This document shows, piece by piece, positions 61,228 through 64,000 of a stretch of DNA of 64,000 nucleotides. The DNA comes from Neoroseomonas alkaliterrae. Lineage in GTDB: Bacteria > Pseudomonadota > Alphaproteobacteria > Acetobacterales > Acetobacteraceae. A program made the position numbers and the translations under genes. The notes beneath the pieces are model-generated. The model worked only from the letters and a program-made list of their open reading frames with translations. It was not told the DNA's origin and did no database searches. How positions within the stretch are numbered: the stretch's first letter is position 1; each line of letters opens with the position of its first letter. The stretch covers positions 186,001 to 250,000 of the forward strand of contig NZ_JACIJE010000004.1 of NCBI RefSeq assembly GCF_014199195.1. Direction: 5' to 3'.

Positions 61228-62192
61228 GCGAGGATCGCCTCGACCACCTCCTGGACCTCGAGTGCCTCGCGCAGCGTGGCGAGGTGGTGCGCCTGCCCCC
61301 GCGTCATGGCCGCCACGCCGTCGAGCTGGCGCTTCAGCACCAGCGGCCGCATCCGCTCATTCGGCAGCGCATCGGGTGCCGCGGACCAGGTGCCGTCCGC
61401 GGCGCGGCGCTCGGCGAAGGACCAGTCGCGCAGGCGGATCGCCCCGGAGGGGCCTTCCAGGCGCCATTCATTGTGGTCGTCGGCGAGGGTCGTGCCGACG
61501 CCCCCGCTCAGCGCGACGGGAACGCCGCCCGCGCTGAGCCGCGCGGCGATCGCGCGTTCGGACCGGCCCGGTGCGTGGTAGCTGGCGCGCGCCTGCTCGA
61601 GCGCGAGCGGGCCGAGTTGCCGCCGCGTGAGGAAGAGGAAGTGCGAGACAACCTCGCGCGTGAATCCCCCCTGCTGCGGCGCGTCGAGCCATGCGGCGGC
61701 GTCGCGCTGCCAGGAGCGCGGCCAGGCCGCGAAGGCGGTGGTGATGGCGAGTTCGCGCGGCGCGCCCACCGCACCCTGCTCGCGCCATGCCGTGAGCTGC
61801 GCCACGGCGGGCGAGGAGGCCATCGGGAAGTTCACCGCCGCGCGGGCCCCGGCGGCCTCGGCGGCGGCGACGAAGTCGCGCGCCTCGGCGAGGTCCACCG
61901 CCAGCGGCTTCTCGAGGAAAACGGCCTTGCCCGCCGCGAGGGCCGCCTTCGCGTGCGGGAGGTGGAACAGCGGCGGGGCGGCGACGTAGAGGCAGTCGCA
62001 GGCCGCGATCACCGCCTCGGCCGAGGCGAGCATGGGCACCTCCGGCGCGGCGGCGGCGAGGCGCGCCACGGCTTCCGGCGCGGGATCCCAGACCCCGGCG
62101 AGGCGCACCTGCTCATGCCCCGCGGCGAAGCGCGCGAGGCGCTCGCCCATGATGCCGAAGCCGACGATGCCGAGGCCGATCCGTTCCGCCAT
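61215..62192 (-). CDS. Gfo/Idh/MocA family oxidoreductase
   Basis: 325 residues from an ATG at 62192. It has an N-terminal Rossmann fold (IGLGIVGFGIMGERLARFAAG), the family EKPLAVDLAEARDFVAAAEAAG signature with the catalytic lysine (LEKP), and a C-terminal substrate domain. These NAD(P)-dependent enzymes act on sugars, inositols or related hydroxy compounds. It is divergent from the 3-hydroxyisobutyrate-type dehydrogenase, with roughly 107 bases between for promoters. Confidence 0.92.
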   Translation of the reverse strand: MAERIGLGIVGFGIMGERLARFAAGHEQVRLAGVWDPAPEAVARLAAAAPEVPMLASAEAVIAACDCLYVAAPPLFHLPHAKAALAAGKAVFLEKPLAVDLAEARDFVAAAEAAGARAAVNFPMASSPAVAQLTAWREQGAVGAPRELAITTAFAAWPRSWQRDAAAWLDAPQQGGFTREVVSHFLFLTRRQLGPLALEQARASYHAPGRSERAIAARLSAGGVPVALSGGVGTTLADDHNEWRLEGPSGAIRLRDWSFAERRAADGTWSAAPDALPNERMRPLVLKRQLDGVAAMTRGQAHHLATLREALEVQEVVEAILAQSA

Positions 62193-62299
62193 GTGACGAC
62201 TCCCTTCGCGTCCGGCGTCCTGTATCGGCGCTGATGGCGCGTCTTGTCACCTCCCGGCCGGTGGCGGAGCATGCGCGGCGCGAGCGGAGGAGAACGCGG

Positions 62300-63193
62300 A
62301 TGAGCACAAGAGCCGGACCTGTCGGCTTCATCGGCCTCGGGATGATGGGGTTGCCGATGTCGCGCTGCCTCGTCGCGCGCGGCCTGCGCGTGCTGGCCTG
62401 CGACACCTCGGACGCGGCGCGCGCGGCGCTGGCCGATGGCGCGCCGGAGGGCAGCGTCGCCTTCGCGCCCGACCCCGCCGCGGTCGCCGCCGGCGCGGAG
62501 GTGGTGGTGCTGATGCTGCCGAACAGCCGAATCGTCGCGCAGGTGATGGAAGGCCCGCGCGGGTTGCTCGCCGCGGCGCGGCCTGGCCTGCTCGTGATCG
62601 ACATGGGCTCCTCCGAGCCCGGCGAGACGCGCAGGCTCGCCGGATTGCTCGCGGAGCGCGGTGCGGCGCTGATGGATGCGCCGGTCTCCGGCAGCGTGGC
62701 CAAGGCCAAGACCGGCACGCTTGCGATCATGGTCGGCGGCGATGACGCGGCCTTCGCCAGGGCCGAGGCGGTGCTCAGGGCGATGGGCGAGGCGATCATC
62801 CGCACCGGCGAGGTCGGCAGCGCGCATGCGATGAAGGCGCTCAACAACTTCGTCTATGCCGCGGGGCTGCTGGCGACGGCCGAGGCGCTGCGCATGGGCG
62901 AGGCGCTGGGGCTCGACCTCGGCATCCTGACCGATGTGATGAATGCCTCTTCCGGGCGCAACATCGCGACCGAGACCAAGGCGCGGCAGGAGATCATCAG
63001 CGGCCGCTACGCCGGCGGCTTCCAGCTCGGGCTGATGCGCAAGGATCTCGACACCGCCGGCAGCATCGCCGCGGAAACCGGGGTGGCCGCGAGCCTGCTC
63101 GCGCTGTGCCGCGAACGCTGGGCCGAGGCGGTCGCGGCGCTCGGTCCTTCCGTGGACAACACGGCGATCCACAAGATGGTTCGCAAGGGCTAG
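62300..63193 (+). CDS. 3-Hydroxyisobutyrate/tartronate-semialdehyde-type dehydrogenase
   Basis: 297 residues from an ATG at 62300 after a GGAGGAGA ribosome site. It has the beta-hydroxyacid dehydrogenase signature VGFIGLGMMGLPMSRCL, DAPVSGSVAKAKTGTLAIMVGG, and the catalytic lysine in HAMKALNNFVYAAGLLATAEAL. Substrates of the family include 3-hydroxyisobutyrate, tartronate semialdehyde and sulfolactaldehyde. The stop overlaps the convergent amidohydrolase gene by four bases. Confidence 0.93.
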   Translation: MSTRAGPVGFIGLGMMGLPMSRCLVARGLRVLACDTSDAARAALADGAPEGSVAFAPDPAAVAAGAEVVVLMLPNSRIVAQVMEGPRGLLAAARPGLLVIDMGSSEPGETRRLAGLLAERGAALMDAPVSGSVAKAKTGTLAIMVGGDDAAFARAEAVLRAMGEAIIRTGEVGSAHAMKALNNFVYAAGLLATAEALRMGEALGLDLGILTDVMNASSGRNIATETKARQEIISGRYAGGFQLGLMRKDLDTAGSIAAETGVAASLLALCRERWAEAVAALGPSVDNTAIHKMVRKG

Positions 63194-64000
63194 GCGGGCG
63201 CGTCGCAGAGATACTGGCGCAGGTGGTAGGGCTGCGCCGCGAAGGCCGGGCAGAAGGATGCGACGACCGGTTCCAGCTTCTCGTAGAGGTCCTTGAACTC
63301 CGCGTTCAGGGCCTCGAGCCGCTCGCGCGCGGCTTCGGCCTCCGTCGCGACTTTCGCGAGATCGAGCGTCAGCAGCCGCCGCTCCTGCACCACCATGCGC
63401 CCGCCGATCATGACATGGCGCACCCCGGTGCCGTCCTCGGCATGGACGAGCTGGTTGACCGACCAGTTGTGCGGGATCCAGTTGACCGAGGCGAGGTCGA
63501 GGAAGACGATGTCCGCCTTCATTCCCGGCGCGATCGCGCCGATGTCGCTGAAGCCGAGTGCGCGCGCCGAGCCCTCGGTCGCGGCGGTGTAGATCTCCTC
63601 GACGCCCGCCCAGTGGCGCGGATCGGGCGTCTGAACCTTGGACAGCATGGAGGCGTAGCGCATCGCCTCGTACATGTTCTGGTTGTCCGAGCAGTTGGCG
63701 CCGTCGGTGCCGATGCCGACAGTCACGCCGAGGTCGCGCGCGCGGCGGAAGCGGAACATGCCGTTGCCGAGGCGCATGTTGCTGCCCGGGTTGTGGGCGA
63801 GCGAGGCACCCCTGTCGCGCAGCAGCCTGAGGTCGTCGTCGTCGAGCCAGATGCCGTGCGCGGCGGTGAAGTCCGGGCCGATCAGGCCGAGGCTGTCCAT
63901 GTGCCCGACCAGCGTCCTGCCGTAGCGACGGATGCCGGTCAGCGCCTGGACCTTGCTCTCGCCCATGTGGCTGTGCAGGCCGACCTTGTGCTCGCGCGCG
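63190..64000 (-). CDS. Amidohydrolase, ATZ/TRZ (cytosine-deaminase-like) family, 5' end cut by window
   Basis: The C-terminal 270 residues are visible and the frame is open to the right edge. The first visible motif is LHSHMGES (HxH of the metal site) at 63960-63990. Next come AHGIWLDDDDLRLL, AHNPGSNMRLG and VGIGTDGANCSDNQNMYEAMR with the catalytic Asp, then SARALGFSDIGAIAPGMKADIVFLDL. This is the SsnA/AtzA-type subgroup that deaminates or hydrolyses purines, triazines or related ring compounds. The substrate cannot be assigned. Confidence 0.92.
   Translation of the reverse strand, partial: AREHKVGLHSHMGESKVQALTGIRRYGRTLVGHMDSLGLIGPDFTAAHGIWLDDDDLRLLRDRGASLAHNPGSNMRLGNGMFRFRRARDLGVTVGIGTDGANCSDNQNMYEAMRYASMLSKVQTPDPRHWAGVEEIYTAATEGSARALGFSDIGAIAPGMKADIVFLDLASVNWIPHNWSVNQLVHAEDGTGVRHVMIGGRMVVQERRLLTLDLAKVATEAEAARERLEALNAEFKDLYEKLEPVVASFCPAFAAQPYHLRQYLCDAPA

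Noticed and set aside
1-64000. tRNA and rRNA genes
   Set aside because: No segment with conserved tRNA arms or rRNA sequence was noticed by reading; a covariance-model scan would be needed to exclude them fully.

Overview
This is a very GC-rich stretch with dense, mostly non-overlapping genes, many GTG starts and many 4-base stop/start overlaps. Protein content (GlnE, MinCDE, a cobalamin-type ribonucleotide reductase, PobA, several periplasmic binding proteins with Tat-like signals, tripartite-tricarboxylate-type binding proteins, CaiB-type CoA transferase) points to a free-living alphaproteobacterium, most likely an Acetobacteraceae/Rhodospirillales relative such as the Roseomonas group. That placement is inferred from gene content and base composition only. 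No rRNA, tRNA, insertion sequence, phage gene or CRISPR array was seen.

Layout. 1-8.9 kb: end of a CoA-transferase gene, two tandem small J-domain-like proteins, a peroxiredoxin overlapping glnE, and a large AsmA/YhdP-like envelope protein. 8.9-17 kb: a class III aminotransferase, TspO, upp, a nucleotide-sugar dehydrogenase, a glycosyltransferase whose 3' end is partly duplicated, and a TPP enzyme. 17-26.6 kb: two duplicated TTT-type binding proteins, a DUF4139 protein, a secreted intradiol-dioxygenase-like protein, a LysE exporter, RidA and an NTF2-like protein, an N-acyl-D-amino-acid deacylase and a Liv-type binding protein. 26.6-34.2 kb: a class II ribonucleotide reductase, then a leftward operon of two unknown proteins, a frameshifted MATE transporter and a 2-hydroxyacid dehydrogenase. 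34.2-43.6 kb: a REPIN-like palindromic element, a divergent enolase with a kinase-like partner, an HtrA-like protein without a catalytic triad plus a cupin, an M20 peptidase and a HlyD/FtsX/LolD export operon.

43.7-48.4 kb is the most unusual part. A gene for a 112-residue protein made of five perfect-length 18-residue repeats plus a partial sixth lies directly upstream of a DUF6065-family gene. A hairpin lies between the two genes and a strong hairpin follows the second. An AT-rich region with paired palindromes separates them from a divergent SARP-like (winged helix-BTAD-TolB-like-TPR) regulator. It reads like a self-contained, regulated peptide system, possibly a multicore modified peptide. 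Its function is not known to me.

48.4-64 kb is mostly conventional: an alpha/beta hydrolase, a 2-hydroxyacid dehydrogenase, a thioesterase, minCDE, a gamma-glutamyltransferase followed by a complete peptide ABC importer (suggesting glutathione or gamma-glutamyl peptide use), pobA, two sugar/hydroxyacid-type dehydrogenases and the 3' part of an amidohydrolase gene.
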